DNA of 64,000 nt. Origin: JANQPA01 sp964628385. Its GTDB lineage: Bacteria > Bacteroidota > Bacteroidia > Chitinophagales > Saprospiraceae. Positions 42,322 through 50,545 of this stretch are shown piece after piece. Each line of letters starts with the position of its first letter. The first letter of the stretch is position 1. The DNA lies in assembly GCA_964628385.1 (NCBI GenBank), contig CAZVOD010000006.1:1-64000 (forward strand). The letters are read 5' to 3'. The translations under genes were made by a program, and so were the position numbers. Under the pieces are notes generated by a model, which was given only the letters and a program-made list of their open reading frames with translations, did not search any database and had not been told where the DNA came from.

Positions 42322-43266
42322 ATGAAAAAAATATTCCTTCTCTCGATTATTCTCTTGGTGCTATCGCAGGCAATAATAGCCCAGAAGGACTCATTGATCA
42401 AAGTAGATGATGTATTAGAGCTACCGGTAGATGAGCCAGATGCAATCATTCATTATGGTAAAGACTCGCTTCAGTTTGGTGATTTGCGTATTCCAAAGAA
42501 GGGGCGCAATCATCCGGTGGTTGTTATCATCCACGGTGGTTGTTGGTTAGCGGAATATGATCACACACTGATGGATGCGATGGCGACCCACCTTACTCGG
42601 AAGGGATATGCGACCTGGAATATTGAATATCGAAGGGTTGGAGATATTGGGGGTGGATGGCCGAATACCTTTCTAGATGTGACCAAGGGGGTGAATAATT
42701 TGAAATATTTGGCCGATAAGTATGAGTTGAATTTGAGAAAAATTGTCGTTGTCGGGCATTCAGCAGGTGGTCATTTGGCTTTGTGGCTAGCCGGAAAGGA
42801 TAACTTGCTTCCGGCAATTCCTATTGCTGATCCTGATACCAGGCCTCTACCGATATCGGGTGTGGTAAGTTTGGCAGGTATTGTAGATTTGTCGACTTAT
42901 CTGATTCGAGATGGAGAAGACGATGAATGTGGCCTCAGTGTGTATGAGTTGATTGGCGGTGCACCGGAAGTTTTTCCGGATCGCTACCGTCTGGGTTCTC
43001 CAATAGGTCTGCTGCCTACCGGAACCGAGCAGATTCTGATTACTGGTAAGCGAGACGATACTGTGCCGATTTCACACATCAATCCCTATCTGGATTTGGC
43101 CATTATTGCCGGAGAGGAGATAAAATCTGTAGAAGTTGATAATGCCGGTCATTTCGAGCTGATTGCTCCTGGTTCTGTAGCCTGGCCCCTAGTGGAAGAA
43201 GCTATCAAAAAATTATCAAAGAATAAAATTCCCCGGGAAGTACTGGACGAGTTGTTGGGGAAGTAA
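42322..43266 (+). CDS. Alpha/beta hydrolase, exported (BD-FAE/esterase type)
   Basis: 314 residues with a signal peptide (IILLVLSQAIIAQ). Fold features: VVIIHGGCWLAEYDH (oxyanion hole HGG near residue 73), nucleophile VVGHSAGGHLALWL near 145, an Asp in TGKRDDTVP near 245, and a His in NAGHFELIAPG near 278. This HGG/GHSAGGH combination is typical of carboxylesterases and acyl-aminoacyl or prolyl-type hydrolases of the BD-FAE group. Substrate unknown. Downstream lies a complete copy of the 78 bp repeat. Confidence 0.87.
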   Translation: MKKIFLLSIILLVLSQAIIAQKDSLIKVDDVLELPVDEPDAIIHYGKDSLQFGDLRIPKKGRNHPVVVIIHGGCWLAEYDHTLMDAMATHLTRKGYATWNIEYRRVGDIGGGWPNTFLDVTKGVNNLKYLADKYELNLRKIVVVGHSAGGHLALWLAGKDNLLPAIPIADPDTRPLPISGVVSLAGIVDLSTYLIRDGEDDECGLSVYELIGGAPEVFPDRYRLGSPIGLLPTGTEQILITGKRDDTVPISHINPYLDLAIIAGEEIKSVEVDNAGHFELIAPGSVAWPLVEEAIKKLSKNKIPREVLDELLGK

Positions 43267-43287
43267 GGGGCTGCCTCCTTTTTTTAT

Positions 43288-43365
43288 TAGACTTGTTTCG
43301 AAGGGGTAGAATGGTGGGAGAAAGAAACAATTTGAGCTTATTTTAATACCTGCGAAACAAGTCTA
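43288..43365. repeat. TAGACTTGTTTCG-family inverted-repeat element, complete copy (78 bp)
   Basis: Perfect 13-base inverted ends TAGACTTGTTTCG (43288-43300) and CGAAACAAGTCTA (43353-43365), with an interior including GGGGTAGAATGGTGGGAG and TTATTTTAATACCTG. It is the best-preserved member of a family also at 57850, 28929 and as half copies at 30731, 35041 and 38003. No coding potential. Confidence 0.88.
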
Positions 43366-43400
43366 TTATGAGCCATCCCCTTACTTTATCCTCAAGTAGC

Positions 43401-45467
43401 CTATACTTTCGGGGTACTTACACGTAGCATACAGATGGCCTGCGGGGCCATCATGTATTCATCAGCGGTGATATCGATTTGGCCATTGAGGTCCATCGAA
43501 GTATCAAAAATTCTTCTCCAGGGCTCCTGGAATTTGTCGCTCAATGGAGGAACATCAAAGTTGATAGGCTCCCAGTAGGCATTGATCATAATATGTAGTT
43601 GATGATCATACCGTGGATTAACCAGCGTAAAGGCCAGGGTATGCGAGTGGCTATTCAAATCAGGTTGTCTCAGTTTTGGCCCGTGCCATACCAATTTGGA
43701 GCTGGAGAAATCATCTTTTTCATTCCAAAAATATTTTTCCTGGAAGTAAGGAGAGTTCAAATGGAATTGTATCATCTGACGTACAAACTGTAAGAGGTCA
43801 CGCTCTTCGTGGACCTTATCCCAATTGAACCAGCTGATCTCATTGTCCTGACAATAGGCATTATTATTGCCTTTTTGGGAGCGTCGTACTTCATCGCCCA
43901 TTAGCAGCATAGGCGTTCCCTGAGAGATGAAAAGCATTGTAAAGAAATTGCGAATCTGTCTGCTTCTCAGGCTATTGATCTCAAGGGCTGTAGTAAAGCC
44001 CTCGGCGCCACAGTTCCAACTATAATTAGCGTTGGTACCGTCTCTATTGCCTTCGTTGTTGGCTTCATTGTGCTTGTCATTGTAAGATACCAGGTCATTA
44101 AGGGTGAAACCGTCATGGCAAGTTACAAAATTGATACTGCGATTGGGGTTTCTGTCCATAGCTGTATTGAAAAGGTCGGGGCTGCTCATGATTCGGTTGG
44201 CAGCATGAGCTACCATGCCCTGATCTCCTTTGATAAAACGTCGGATATCGTCTCGAAAACGGCCGTTCCATTCCGCCCATCTGTCCCCTACAAAGTTACC
44301 TAACTGGTACTGCTCAATGTCCCATGCTTCAGCAATAATTTTGGTAGAAGCCAGTACAGGGTCTGATTCAATTTCCCAAAGTAAGGGCGGATTTTTCAGG
44401 GTTGCGCCGTCTTCATCCCTAGACAGGACGGAAGCCAAGTCAAAGCGGAAGCCATCGATATGCATTTCGGCTACCCATGTACGCAAAGAATCCCGGATCA
44501 TTCTTCTGACGATAGAGTGATTCGCATTGAGCGTATTGCCAGTTCCCGAATAGTTCTTGAAATATTGCTGGTCTTGTTCCAGCATGTAGTAGGCTTTGTT
44601 TTCAATACCTTTAAAAGAAAGCGTAGGGCCATTTTCGTTGCCTTCGGCAGTATGGTTGTAGACAACGTCCAGAATGACCTCGATACCCGCCTGATGCAGG
44701 GCTTTGACCATATCTTTAAATTCATTGACCACCCCTACCGGATCGGTAGTAGAGCTGTATCCATTATGAGGGGCAAACATAGCCATAGGAGCATAGCCCC
44801 AGTAATTGATCAGGCCCTCCGGCGCATCCTGTGGGTCAAACTGTTGAACAGGTAGTAGCTCTACTGCAGTTATTCCCAATGATTGCAGATAGGGGATTTT
44901 TTCAATCAACCCCTTGTAAGTGCCGCGAAGATCATCTGATAAGCCAGAACTGGGATGCTTCGTAAAACCACCAACATGGAGCTCGTAAATAATGGATCTT
45001 TCGTAAGAGTGCTTTAATGGCTGATCTTCCTCCCAGTCATAGCTGTCAGGGTCTATCACTACACTCTTGGGGGCATAAGCACAATTATCGCCCGGTATTT
45101 CGGCAGCCGATCTCTGGTAGCCTTCCGTTACTACAGCGCGGGCGTAAGGGTCGATCAGTACCTTATTGCCATCAAAGCGAAAGCCCTCATCCGGGTTAAA
45201 AGGACCATTAATGCGATAAGCGTACAACTGTCCTTCCTTTAAACCGGGAATAAAGCAGTGCCAGTAGTAAAAAGTTTTGTTAACCCTGGGGTTCAGCTGA
45301 ATACTGTGCGTAGGCCTGGAGTGGTCCTCAGCATCAAAGAGCAGCAGTTCGACTTTGGCTGCATTCTTGGTGAAAAGAGAAAAGTTAACACCCCCGTCTC
45401 TCGTTGTGGCGCCGAGAGGAAAGCTCTTTCCAGGGTGTATTTGAAGGTCAAGATTCATATGTTTCAT
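43401..45467 (-). CDS. glgX: Glycogen debranching enzyme GlgX type (GH13/CBM48)
   Basis: 688 residues; the start at 45467 could be the next Met (45458). N-terminal CBM48 (GKSFPLGATTRDGGVNFSLF, YYWHCFIPGLKEGQLYAYRI) is followed by a GH13 barrel with VILDVVYNHTAEGN, GFRFDLASVL (nucleophile Asp), KIIAEAWDIEQYQLG (acid Glu) and FVTCHDGFTLNDL, then a C-terminal beta domain. The sequence NNEGNRDGTNANYSWNCGAEG is characteristic of isoamylase/GlgX enzymes, which cut alpha-1,6 branches of glycogen. The alpha-amylase-family enzyme at 38-40 kb is likely a functional partner. Confidence 0.93.
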   Translation of the reverse strand: MKHMNLDLQIHPGKSFPLGATTRDGGVNFSLFTKNAAKVELLLFDAEDHSRPTHSIQLNPRVNKTFYYWHCFIPGLKEGQLYAYRINGPFNPDEGFRFDGNKVLIDPYARAVVTEGYQRSAAEIPGDNCAYAPKSVVIDPDSYDWEEDQPLKHSYERSIIYELHVGGFTKHPSSGLSDDLRGTYKGLIEKIPYLQSLGITAVELLPVQQFDPQDAPEGLINYWGYAPMAMFAPHNGYSSTTDPVGVVNEFKDMVKALHQAGIEVILDVVYNHTAEGNENGPTLSFKGIENKAYYMLEQDQQYFKNYSGTGNTLNANHSIVRRMIRDSLRTWVAEMHIDGFRFDLASVLSRDEDGATLKNPPLLWEIESDPVLASTKIIAEAWDIEQYQLGNFVGDRWAEWNGRFRDDIRRFIKGDQGMVAHAANRIMSSPDLFNTAMDRNPNRSINFVTCHDGFTLNDLVSYNDKHNEANNEGNRDGTNANYSWNCGAEGFTTALEINSLRSRQIRNFFTMLFISQGTPMLLMGDEVRRSQKGNNNAYCQDNEISWFNWDKVHEERDLLQFVRQMIQFHLNSPYFQEKYFWNEKDDFSSSKLVWHGPKLRQPDLNSHSHTLAFTLVNPRYDHQLHIMINAYWEPINFDVPPLSDKFQEPWRRIFDTSMDLNGQIDITADEYMMAPQAICMLRVSTPKV

Positions 45468-45768
45468 TTAATACGGGAATCACACTAAACTAAGCTAAAA
45501 ATAATTCCTTTGGGATAGACCTACAAAAAAATAAAAGCTATTTTAGGAATGAGAAAAAAATAACTCATCATTTTTGACGGGGGCTTTTGCCCCAATACTT
45601 CGTTAGAAAGCCTCGCCGACTTCAGAAAGGGGCCCCTTTTATCCCCTTTCTTCGTGTTGCATTGCCTACGCCCGCCTGCCGGCCGGCAGGTTTTCTGCCT
45701 TGTCTTGGAATAAAATCCCCTCGGTCAAAAAGCGCGATCTATTTATTGCTCATTCCTTAACTAAATTT
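45468..45768. other. Non-coding gap made largely of one inverted-repeat element
   Basis: No credible gene. Most of the gap is the GGAATGAG-family element (45542-45766). It has GC-rich internal palindromes such as CCTGCCGGCCGGCAGG near 45675 and a GGGGCCCC centre near 45630, in contrast to its AT-rich ends. Confidence 0.7.
45542..45766. repeat. GGAATGAG-family inverted-repeat element
   Basis: The left end TTTTAGGAATGAGAAAAAAA and right end TATTTATTGCTCATTCCTTAA are imperfect inverted repeats. A solo end, ATGAGTTATTTATTGCTCATTCC, occurs at 48386-48417 and matches the complement of the left end including AACTCATCATTTTT. The interior is GC-rich and non-coding. It resembles a MITE with one solo derivative. 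Confidence 0.6.
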
Positions 45769-46140
45769 TTAGAAAGCTATTTTTAGAGATGCTAACATAG
45801 CATCTCTAAATGTGGATTTGGTAGCTGCCTTGGCCAGGAAAAAGCCTCCAAGGAATAGGAGTATGATCGGCGAAGCAAACGTCGCCATAATTTCTTTGTC
45901 ATCCAGCAATTCTACTGATTGAGGCTTTATGTAACTCCATCCGGCATCTGAAACCAAAAATAGCTCCAGGGTAATGATCAGGATAGAAGTCGCATGGATA
46001 GGAATAGGCTCAAAAATCCAGCATAAAGCTGCTAAAAAGAAAATAGCAATAATCCGTTGCTCCACTTCATTGATTCCTGATAAGGGAAAATACGTCTTAG
46101 GAAGTACCCAGCATACCGGCGATGTAACACATAAGCTCAC
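45769..46140 (-). pseudogene. Truncated SLC13/DASS-type anion transporter
   Basis: A 123-residue frame whose middle is unmistakably the N-terminus of a divalent anion:Na+ symporter: WIFEPIPIHATSILIITLEL, then DDKEIMATFASPIILLFLGG and FFLAKAATK. A full transporter has over 450 residues. After ATK the frame runs into the AGAGATGCTAACATAGCATCTCT palindrome and stops, so the gene is broken exactly at a repeat copy. Rearrangement or excision at the repeat is likely. Non-functional. Confidence 0.75.
45785..45807. repeat. Palindromic repeat, GATGCTAACATAGCATC type, longest copy
   Basis: Perfect 10-base arms AGAGATGCTA/TAGCATCTCT with an ACA loop. Shares GATGCTAACATAGCATCTCT with bases 34-53. It lies at the breakpoint of the truncated SLC13-type transporter. 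Confidence 0.75.
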
Positions 46141-46546
46141 CGTAAAACATTTAGATAAGATTTAATTTGTTTTACCCTCTACAGTATTCAATTACCTAAT
46201 ATCGAATGTGAAATAATTGGTCAGGGTAGTATTCAGATGTAAATTTGAAATATAAATCAAAGTTGTTATTTGTGGCCTTGATCGTAATCCCCTTATCGCA
46301 TTCACCTGGTAATCCGGGCATTACCGGGTGGATTTTTTCTTACCACTACTTTTCCAACGAAATTTCCAAAAGTCCGTTTTTGAGTCTTGTGAGCTCCTAT
46401 TACATCATTTAAAACATTCACAGCGAGGACTCATTCTAGCTTTTAACAGACAAATAAAAAAATAAGACGTCTTATTTTTATTTTGAGACGAATATTTATC
46501 CAAGACTCGATTAATTGGACCTTGACAGTATTTTGCTTATTAACCA
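46141..46546. other. 400-base AT-rich non-coding stretch
   Basis: No gene is supported on either strand. It contains small inverted repeats, CACCTGGTAATCCGGGCATT next to ACCGGGTGG near 46310-46330, and a strong 22-base palindrome at 46458 described separately. It would have to hold the promoter of the broken transporter gene. Confidence 0.55.
46458..46479. other. Perfect 22-base palindrome
   Basis: AAAAATAAGAC/GTCTTATTTTT is a perfect dyad with no loop, centred on GACGTC, within a longer A/T-rich dyad. It fits an operator for a dimeric regulator or a bidirectional terminator. The nearest intact gene begins 250 bases downstream. Confidence 0.5.
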
Positions 46547-46709
46547 TTGAAGTTGTTTAGAGTTTCCTGCTGGAAGCGGGAAAACAGGATTTTAGGTCCA
46601 GTTGAGGCTTTTTTTGAGTTTCATAGCAGCGCTATGGAGCGATAAAAAAACGAAAAATGGGCATAAAAGATGTTTTTGCAGCCCAGTGAGGAAACTTTAA
46701 ACAACTTCT
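46547..46709. repeat. TTGAAGTTGTTTA-family inverted-repeat element, copy 2
   Basis: TTGAAGTTGTTTAG at the left and TTTAAACAACTTC at the right are inverted repeats matching the ends of the element at 30487-30653. The interior has CATAGCAGCGCTATGGAGCG and CCTGCTGGAAGCGGG, both with counterparts in 33555-33784. It stands directly before the lipoprotein gene at 46728. Confidence 0.7.
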
Positions 46710-46727
46710 TATTAAATTTGATCAGAT

Positions 46728-47531
46728 ATGCTTTGCAGGCCAACGCATCTATTATGGCTTTTTACCCTTGTCCTTTTTTCTTCTTGCTCTTCTGTGCCAG
46801 CCAATCTCACAGTACCCGCGTATCAGCAATTTGTTTTAGGAGAAAAAAAAGAAGATGCCTTCTCGGTAAGGCTTTTCAATACCAGTAATTATGAGGTCAA
46901 GGTAGAGACTAGAGACCAAAACAACGGGGTGACTTCTTCTTTTGGGCTCGGCCCCAAAGGAACTACCAAGTTAGGCATTCCGGCTAATGAAAAGGCTATC
47001 ATTATTAATCCTAATCAGGGGGAGGTGATCGTCCAGGCGAAAATATCCGAAAAAGTACAGGGCATGAACTATCAGATCATGGACTTCAGCGAGGTGGAGG
47101 GCACTCCAAGAATTAAGCTGGGCGACATGAGAGATGCTGTCTCCGATGAGTGGAAAGGGAAGCTTACCTACAAGGATTATTCTAGTGGTACATTAGTGAC
47201 CATTCCCTGTAACCTAAAAGTTGAACAACTCGAATTGGGGCACTACAAGCTTTTCTTTGACTACCCAGAGGAATCCGAAAACGATACCATCGCTGAAGTA
47301 AAAGTAACGGAAGACGGGACGATGTTGAATGGTCATAAAGTGGTGAAAAGGAAAAAGAAAGCCGGTGTACTGGAAATTGTCACTATCGAAAGTGGGGAGG
47401 AAGATGGCAAGCCAAGTATTATTTTTCACACTTATGATGTTGGGTACAAAATGCTGAGCATAAGAAAAGAATACCAGACCCTGGGTTCTTCCGAGCTCCA
47501 GTTCAGAAATGAATACGTATTTGAGAGATAG
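46728..47531 (+). CDS. Hypothetical lipoprotein
   Basis: 267 residues. The N-terminal LLWLFTLVLFSSCSS is a lipoprotein signal with lipobox Cys near residue 20. The rest is beta-rich with charged loops: VRLFNTSNYEVKVETRD and a GPKGTTKLGIPANEKAIIIN segment, then strands with a double KKK patch (KVVKRKKKAG) near residue 205. I do not recognise a family. It is convergent with the MarR gene; an inverted-repeat element ends 18 bases before its start. Real by composition and by the clean lipoprotein start. Confidence 0.7.
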   Translation: MLCRPTHLLWLFTLVLFSSCSSVPANLTVPAYQQFVLGEKKEDAFSVRLFNTSNYEVKVETRDQNNGVTSSFGLGPKGTTKLGIPANEKAIIINPNQGEVIVQAKISEKVQGMNYQIMDFSEVEGTPRIKLGDMRDAVSDEWKGKLTYKDYSSGTLVTIPCNLKVEQLELGHYKLFFDYPEESENDTIAEVKVTEDGTMLNGHKVVKRKKKAGVLEIVTIESGEEDGKPSIIFHTYDVGYKMLSIRKEYQTLGSSELQFRNEYVFER

Positions 47532-47651
47532 CAGCTGCTGCTGATGCAAAAAAAAGGGGCGCCAAAAAAGACTGAAGTATATTTTAATAGATGGATCAGC
47601 CCTGCTGTATTGGCTGGAATGCCCGGTGCAGGAGATCAGCTCTAAGCCGTA

Positions 47652-48272
47652 TCATAGCTTGTAGTTCTTTTTGATGGCCTCTTTTTTCATATTGCGATAT
47701 AAGTTCTCGTGAAAACGAAGTAATTTATTTAGAGTAGGAAGCAAAGACTTTTTTTCCACCTCACTGAGGTTACCTACCAATAAACTTCCCAGGTTAGTCA
47801 TTCGCTGATTGAGCAAAGGCATGAGTTCTTTACCGCCTTTCGTCAGGTGAACCCGCCGAATTCGCCGGTCGTTGGGGTCAATAGCTTCGGCAAGTAAGCC
47901 CTCTTTAATCAATCTTTTTATGGATTCAATGCAAGTGCTGCGCTCCATTACCACCTCATAAGCGACTTCTTTTTTACTGGGATTTTGGTAGTGTTCTACC
48001 GTTTTTAAAATACTGAAATCTCCGATTGACAAGAGGGGAAGCTCTTGGTAAGCCAATTTTATCCAGGCTTCCGTATAACCGGTCAGGTTGCCGAGTAAGT
48101 AAGTTATCATCACATCAAGACCTGCTTCGTTGACTTCTTCGTCGTTGGTGGTATAATCCCGGGTCGGTGCGTGCTTTTGTCGAAGCCACTCTCCAAAGAC
48201 ATGAAAATCTTCTGAATTATTTTTATCCTTAAATTCTTGATAGTCTTGTAGTAATCTGATGATATCTTTCAT
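47652..48272 (-). CDS. MarR-family transcriptional regulator
   Basis: 206 residues, longer than the usual ~150. The winged helix lies in the middle: LSIGDFSILKTVEHY, KKEVAYEVVMERSTCIESIKRLIKEGLL (recognition region), DPNDRRIRRVHLTKGGKELMP (wing), followed by C-terminal dimer helices. MarR proteins bind DNA as dimers and often respond to small aromatic ligands. The target is unknown. It is divergent from the ABA4-like gene (240 bases apart), a common place for a regulated operator. Confidence 0.88.
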   Translation of the reverse strand: MKDIIRLLQDYQEFKDKNNSEDFHVFGEWLRQKHAPTRDYTTNDEEVNEAGLDVMITYLLGNLTGYTEAWIKLAYQELPLLSIGDFSILKTVEHYQNPSKKEVAYEVVMERSTCIESIKRLIKEGLLAEAIDPNDRRIRRVHLTKGGKELMPLLNQRMTNLGSLLVGNLSEVEKKSLLPTLNKLLRFHENLYRNMKKEAIKKNYKL

Positions 48273-48385
48273 ATACTCTTGTAATAATCCATTTCCAATA
48301 TAGGGTGATATTGTTTTAACTTAAAAGCAGCTTTGTTTTATTTTTATTGTATGATTCATGTTTGACTTTGAAATGAATTTAAAAA

Positions 48386-48417
48386 AATGATGAGTTATTT
48401 ATTGCTCATTCCTTAAT
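48386..48417 (-). repeat. GGAATGAG-family solo end
   Basis: AAATGATGAGTTATTTATTG then CTCATTCCTTAA reproduces in the opposite sense the end of the element at 45542-45766. It lies in the gap between the MarR and ABA4-like genes. Confidence 0.6.
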
Positions 48418-48513
48418 TGCTTTTATCCTGTGATTTGAGAAAAATCAACCTGATTTTGGCTATTAGTACAAGTCAAAAAGGAAAAAATACTGTTTACACA
48501 AAAAAAAGATATT

Positions 48514-48942
48514 ATGACTGATGATCTACTCTTTCAAATCGTCAATACATTCGTCTTACCAGCTTGGTTATTGCTGCTTTTCCTACCCAGATGGGAGTGG
48601 ACAGCCCGAATTGTAGTGGGCGTGATTGTAGCCCTACTGAGTGTGCTGTATACATTTCTGGTAATTACTACACTAGACCCAGAAGGGTTTGAAGGTTTCG
48701 GTAGCCTGGAAGGAGTCGTTGAATTATTTCAAAGCCCGAGAGCGGTACTACTTGGTTGGATTCATTATCTCGCTTTCGACCTCATGGTGGGTTACTACAT
48801 TGTAAAAGACGCCACTCAACGGAAAATAAGCCAGTGGTTGGTGGCGCCCTGCTTGGTACTTTGTTTTATTTTGGGACCAGCCGGTTTATTGCTCTACCTG
48901 ATTATCCGTTCGGGGTTGACCAGAAAATACTTTTGGGATTAG
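48514..48942 (+). CDS. ABA4-like (DUF4281) membrane protein
   Basis: 142 residues with four membrane segments (FVLPAWLLLLFLP, VGVIVALLSVLYTFLVI, GWIHYLAFDLMVGYYIV, PCLVLCFILGPAGLLLYLII). The motif HYLAFDLMVG with the following R-x-I and FILGPAGLLLY is typical of the ABA4-like family. In plants ABA4 is needed for neoxanthin formation; the bacterial role is unknown, perhaps carotenoid-related. Single gene, with the MarR gene divergent. Confidence 0.85.
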   Translation: MTDDLLFQIVNTFVLPAWLLLLFLPRWEWTARIVVGVIVALLSVLYTFLVITTLDPEGFEGFGSLEGVVELFQSPRAVLLGWIHYLAFDLMVGYYIVKDATQRKISQWLVAPCLVLCFILGPAGLLLYLIIRSGLTRKYFWD

Positions 48943-49007
48943 CGAGCCCAGATTTGTCCCTGTATTTTTAGCAGGGATCAGATGATGCCAGGCGTTTACC
49001 GTTAAAT

Positions 49008-49853
49008 TTACTCGTACTTGATTTGGATCCAATCGCCTTGGCGCAGCCGAAACAATCGACCTTTGGGCAGGGCTACTGTTACCATTTTCCCTTCGCTAAA
49101 AAAGCGGATTTCGTAGATGTTATCTTCTTCACGAACGGCGACTACTGTTCCGTTGAGGATGGTTTCCGTATTTTCGGAGGGCAAGTTGAGTACTGCTTTG
49201 GGAGAACCTTCAGAAACGATTTTACCATCTACTAGCCTCAGTACCCGGGTAGCCATTTTGGCAATTTCCTGAGTGCTATGGCTAACCAGTATGGTGGTTA
49301 GCTGGTAGCGGTGGTGTACCTTGAGGATATAGTCCTGAAGGCGGGCGCGCATATTATCATCCAGAGCAGAAAGTGGTTCATCGAGAAGGAGTATCGCTGG
49401 CTGGCATACCAGAGCCCGGGCCAAAGCTACTCGCTGTTTTTGCCCGCCGGATAAGGAGCCCGGCCTGCGCTCGGCCAGCAGCTGAATTTCCATGATGTCC
49501 ATGAGCTCTTCAATAATGTGATCTTCCTGTCCTTTGGTAAGAGCAAACTCCAGGTTTTTACGTACACTCATATTGGGAAATAGCGCATAGTCCTGAAAAA
49601 CAAACCCTATATTTCGCTTCTGAGTGGGCAGGTGTTGCTTATTGCTGCTATCCAGCCAAATTTGATCACCAAACTGAATGAAGCCCTCGTTGGCGGTCTC
49701 CAGGCCCGCCACAAGCCGTAGAAAGGTTGTTTTGCCACTGCCGGAAGGGCCGGTAATGGCTATAAAGTCCCCCTGGTTGAGTTCCATCTCAATATCGAGG
49801 AGCATTTTTCCGGTGGCGGCTAATAAAGGTTTTTTAAGCGCAATTTTGATCAC
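49008..49853 (-). CDS. modC: Molybdate ABC transporter ATP-binding protein
   Basis: 281 residues. ABC ATPase with Walker A GPSGSGKTTFL near residue 35, signature LSGGQKQRVALARAL near 133, Walker B LLLDEPLSALD near 155 and an H-loop ILVSHSTQEI. A short C-terminal domain follows (residues ~225-281, ending RQGDWIQIKYE), likely a TOBE-like molybdate-sensing domain. It overlaps the ModB gene by 4 bases and powers molybdate uptake for the cofactor genes at 28-35 kb. Confidence 0.92.
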   Translation of the reverse strand: MIKIALKKPLLAATGKMLLDIEMELNQGDFIAITGPSGSGKTTFLRLVAGLETANEGFIQFGDQIWLDSSNKQHLPTQKRNIGFVFQDYALFPNMSVRKNLEFALTKGQEDHIIEELMDIMEIQLLAERRPGSLSGGQKQRVALARALVCQPAILLLDEPLSALDDNMRARLQDYILKVHHRYQLTTILVSHSTQEIAKMATRVLRLVDGKIVSEGSPKAVLNLPSENTETILNGTVVAVREEDNIYEIRFFSEGKMVTVALPKGRLFRLRQGDWIQIKYE

Positions 49854-50536
49854 AGTAGATTGGCTTTTCTTCGTTGTCGGTTGATGAAATAAACGACCGA
49901 CAAGATAAGGAAACTAAAGATCAAAAGAAGTAGCGCATAAGAATTAGCTGCTGCATAGTTGAGGCTTTCTACTTCATCATAAATAGCAATAGATGCCACT
50001 TTTGTTTTACCGGGAATATTCCCTCCTATCATCAGAACTACCCCGAATTCTCCTATAGTATGTGCAAAAGAAAGCACAATTCCACTGAGCAGAGACGGCC
50101 TAATATTAGGTAGCAAAACCTGAAAAAGGGTTTGCCATTCAGACTTTCCCAGGGTGTAGGAAGCTTCTGCCAGGTGAGGTGATAAGTTGTCAAAGCCGGA
50201 TTGTATCGGTTGTACCATAAATGGTAAACTGTAAATGATTGAGCCTACCACCAGGCCTCCAAAAGTAAACACTAGTTTTATGTCGAAAGTGTTGAGCAAC
50301 CAGGCTCCAAAGGCACTTTCCGGGCTGAAAGCTAGCAGCAAATAAAAACCTATGACGGTGGGGGGTAAAACCAAGGGTAAGCTTATTATGGCCTCCAGAA
50401 ATGGCGTAATTTTCCACTGGCGGGAATACAGCAGATAAGCAATCGGAATACCAATGACAACTAGAATGACCGTCGTGACTAAAGCAAGTTGTATGGTTAG
50501 CAAAAAAGTCTCCCCAAATGTGTTGTTCATGATCAA
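49850..50536 (-). CDS. modB: Molybdate ABC transporter permease
   Basis: 228 residues, five to six membrane helices, with the ABC-permease EAA-like loop EASYTLGKSEWQTLFQVLLPNIRPSL near residues 142-168 and ILVVIGIPIAYLLYSR near the start. The length and GEFGVVLMIGG match ModB. Starts 9 bases after the ModA stop and overlaps ModC by 4 bases, so translation is coupled. Confidence 0.93.
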   Translation of the reverse strand: MIMNNTFGETFLLTIQLALVTTVILVVIGIPIAYLLYSRQWKITPFLEAIISLPLVLPPTVIGFYLLLAFSPESAFGAWLLNTFDIKLVFTFGGLVVGSIIYSLPFMVQPIQSGFDNLSPHLAEASYTLGKSEWQTLFQVLLPNIRPSLLSGIVLSFAHTIGEFGVVLMIGGNIPGKTKVASIAIYDEVESLNYAAANSYALLLLIFSFLILSVVYFINRQRRKANLL

Positions 50537-50545
50537 GGATTAAGA

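Noticed and set aside
46670..46888. 72-residue frame overlapping the lipoprotein gene start
   Set aside because: It is in another frame than the lipoprotein with a clean signal peptide at 46728, and starts within a repeat element.
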